DNA of 64,000 nucleotides. Source: an uncultured Lachnospiraceae bacterium (GTDB lineage Bacteria > Bacillota > Clostridia > Lachnospirales > Lachnospiraceae). Location: assembly GCA_947630485.1 (NCBI GenBank), contig CANRHU010000004.1, forward strand, positions 30,654 to 94,653. The letters are read 5' to 3'. Below, piece by piece: positions 62,303 to 64,000 of the stretch (within the stretch, counting starts at the first letter, position 1; every line of letters starts with the position of its first letter). The translations under genes were made by a program, and so were the position numbers. Under the pieces are notes generated by a model that was not told the origin of the DNA, made no database searches, and was given only the letters and a program-made list of their open reading frames with translations.

Positions 62303-64000
62303 TCACTCAAACAGCTTCGCCACCCGCTCCGACACGGAAAGCTCCAACTCCATAAACCTTGCTTCCAGCTCCTCGCTGGGCGTAGGCTGCTGATACTTGT
62401 AGAAATATCGGGTGAACGGTATTTCCGCGCCGGTCTTAATCACCGGCTTTTTCGCGGAAAGATTTTCCTCGAAAAATGCCTTGGCGTCCGGGATGTGCGG
62501 CAGCACCTCACGCGCCATGTAGGTGTCGATGTCCTCCTCGAATTTGACGATCTCGGTATCCTTCGTCTCCTTGTCGTAGATGATCTCGCCTTTGCGGTCA
62601 CGCTGAATCTCCGCCTGCTTGTCCATCACCGAAAGCCCGTCCGCGATGCGCTCTAACAGCTTTTTGTCGGCAGTCACCTGTGCCAACACCTTTGCCAAGA
62701 CTGGCATGAAAGTGGCGGGAGAATAGAAGATTTCCTCCGATACGGCGGTCTCCAGCGCGGCGACGACAGCGTCATACACGGGCTTATTGTTTATGTAGTT
62801 CTCCAGCTTCTTCTGATCCTTACCGGTCAGCTCCTCCGCGTTTTCAAGCTCAGTGACCTTTGCCTCATCATAGAGCGCCGACAGACTCCCCTTGGAGAGC
62901 ATGGCAGCAATGCGCTTCTGTGTGATAGCATAGCTGCGCTGGAGGGGCTGCATCACCGTGTATTCGCGATAGATGAACTCCTCGTTTTTATAAATTTTGC
63001 AGATCTCTGTTTCCTCGAAGTCAGCATAGAGTCTTGTGATGGCTGAGCGGTCCTCCGGGGAAATTTCGTTGCGCTTGTTGCCAAGCGCCTTGCGGAGCTT
63101 GTGATAAATCTGGCTGGCGTCGATGAGCTGTATCTTGCCGCGGCGTTCCTGCCGCTTGTTCTTGGACAACACCCAAATGTAAGTTGCAATACCTGTGTTG
63201 TAGAAAAGATCGGTGGGCAGGGCGATGATGGCTTCGATCAGATCCTGCTCCAGCATCCAGCGGCGTATCTGACTTTCGCCGGATGCCGTGCCTCCAGTAA
63301 AGAGCGGGCTGCCGTTTTCGATGATGGCGCAGCGGCCAAAGGTATCGTCCATTTTGTTGATAGCGGATTGCAGGAACAGCATTTGCATGTCGCCGGATCC
63401 GGGAAGTCCAGCGCCCCAGCGACCGTCAAAGCCCTTTTTGTATTCTTCATTGACCGCTTCCTCTACGCCCTCGGCGGCGTCCTTGCCGCCCCACGCAGTC
63501 CCAAAGGGCGGATTTTCCAAAACGAACCGCATTTTCGTATTTCGGAAGCAGTCTGCTTTCATGGTGTCCTGATAGCAGATGTTCTCCGCGTTCTGTCCCT
63601 TGATGAGCATTTCCGCAAGGCACATGGCGTAGGATTCCGGGTTGATCTCCTGCCCGAACAGCCGCACGTCTGCGGTGGGATTATAGCGCTTGATGAAGTT
63701 GTATCCCGTGGAGAGCATACCGCCCGTGCCGCACGCCTGATCCAGTATAGTGATAACTTTGCCGTCGTCAAAGATGTCGTCGCAGCCCTCGGCCAGCAGA
63801 ATGTTGACCATAAGCTTGATGATGTCTCGCCCGGTATAGTGGTCGCCGGCCTCGGCATTTTCTGAAAATTTGCGGATCAGTTCCTCGAAAATATATCCCA
63901 TCTTCACGTTGTCGATAGTTCGCGGATCGAGGTCAAGCTCGGAGAACGCCTTGACCACAGAAAGCAGCCGGTTGTTCTTGTCCATCTTGTCGATCTGCTT
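62303..64000 (-). CDS. hsdM: type I restriction-modification DNA methyltransferase subunit M (5' end beyond window)
   Basis: At least 560 residues; reading continues open to the window edge (KQIDKMDKN), so the N-terminal helical bundle of about 130 residues is outside. SAM-binding motif I DQACGTGGMLSTGYNF, catalytic NPPF in VLENPPFGTAWGGKDAAEG, then GRCAIIENGSPLF and LEQDLIEAIIALPTDLFYNTGIATYIWVLSK. N6-adenine methylase that also carries the complex with HsdS and HsdR. Partial only because of the window. Confidence 0.95.
   Translation of the reverse strand, partial: KQIDKMDKNNRLLSVVKAFSELDLDPRTIDNVKMGYIFEELIRKFSENAEAGDHYTGRDIIKLMVNILLAEGCDDIFDDGKVITILDQACGTGGMLSTGYNFIKRYNPTADVRLFGQEINPESYAMCLAEMLIKGQNAENICYQDTMKADCFRNTKMRFVLENPPFGTAWGGKDAAEGVEEAVNEEYKKGFDGRWGAGLPGSGDMQMLFLQSAINKMDDTFGRCAIIENGSPLFTGGTASGESQIRRWMLEQDLIEAIIALPTDLFYNTGIATYIWVLSKNKRQERRGKIQLIDASQIYHKLRKALGNKRNEISPEDRSAITRLYADFEETEICKIYKNEEFIYREYTVMQPLQRSYAITQKRIAAMLSKGSLSALYDEAKVTELENAEELTGKDQKKLENYINNKPVYDAVVAALETAVSEEIFYSPATFMPVLAKVLAQVTADKKLLERIADGLSVMDKQAEIQRDRKGEIIYDKETKDTEIVKFEEDIDTYMAREVLPHIPDAKAFFEENLSAKKPVIKTGAEIPFTRYFYKYQQPTPSEELEARFMELELSVSERVAKLFE

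Noticed and set aside
1..64000. tRNA, rRNA, insertion sequence or prophage genes
   Set aside because: None seen on either strand; no cloverleaf-like CCA-ended segments, transposase or phage structural genes were recognised.

Overview
The window reads as a piece of chromosome from a spore-forming, gut-type Firmicute, most likely a Lachnospiraceae/Clostridia member. The evidence is the GC-rich (roughly 55-60%) low-noise coding, strong AGGAGG-type ribosome binding sites, TTGACA/TATAAT promoters with 17-bp spacers, spoVAD-spoVAE behind a sigma-G-like promoter, a DUF6171 protein, a TypA/BipA GTPase, and a large arabinan/sugar uptake locus. The taxonomic call is inference; there is no rRNA in the window. 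I saw no tRNA, CRISPR array, insertion sequence or phage gene.

Layout. (1) 1-4.4 kb: an alpha/beta hydrolase joined to a polytopic membrane domain, an ECF transporter S component, a CapA-type lipoprotein and a broken RNA-ligase gene. (2) 4.4-32 kb, almost all on the minus strand: a pentose/arabinan utilisation region. Its centre is a probable nine-gene operon (20107 down to 5631): endo-arabinanase-like GH43 lipoprotein, 1000-aa solute-binding protein, two permeases, an NHL-propeller/Yip1 membrane protein, a DUF5696 protein, two more permeases and a second solute-binding protein. It ends at a strong terminator and carries no ATPase gene. Around it lie three further arabinan-type glycosidases (two GH43, one GH51), a DUF2264 protein, transaldolase (Fsa type), transketolase, L-ribulose-5-phosphate 4-epimerase, an FGGY ribulokinase-like enzyme and an ArsR-type regulator with a large sensor domain. 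Together these would cut arabinan, import the products, and feed L-arabinose carbon through ribulose-5-P/xylulose-5-P into the non-oxidative pentose phosphate pathway; L-arabinose isomerase is not in the window. (3) 32-35.3 kb: sulfur assimilation, with an O-acetylhomoserine sulfhydrylase, cysK and a divergent Rrf2/CymR-like regulator sharing a two-promoter control region. (4) 35-55.5 kb: housekeeping and mixed genes: FNT transporter, amidase, DUF1846-GNAT-RpiR operon, dapA-dapB under a lysine riboswitch, corrinoid adenosyltransferase, SSB, BipA, YigZ, PBP1A, spoVAD-spoVAE, paaK-ACT, NUDIX hydrolase, histidine phosphatase. (5) 55.5-64 kb: a type I restriction-modification locus (hsdM cut by the window edge, hsdS, hsdR) with two accessory genes, an FRG-domain protein and a DUF1016 PD-(D/E)XK nuclease, inserted between hsdS and hsdR, plus a chimeric hsdR/hsdS pseudogene marking how the insertion arose.

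Most unusual points: the double-importer cassette without ATPase; the hsdS-tail module preceding both accessory genes of the restriction locus; and a small family of intergenic hairpins with a conserved TCACTGG loop, compensating stem changes and a trailing GCATGGAAA motif.
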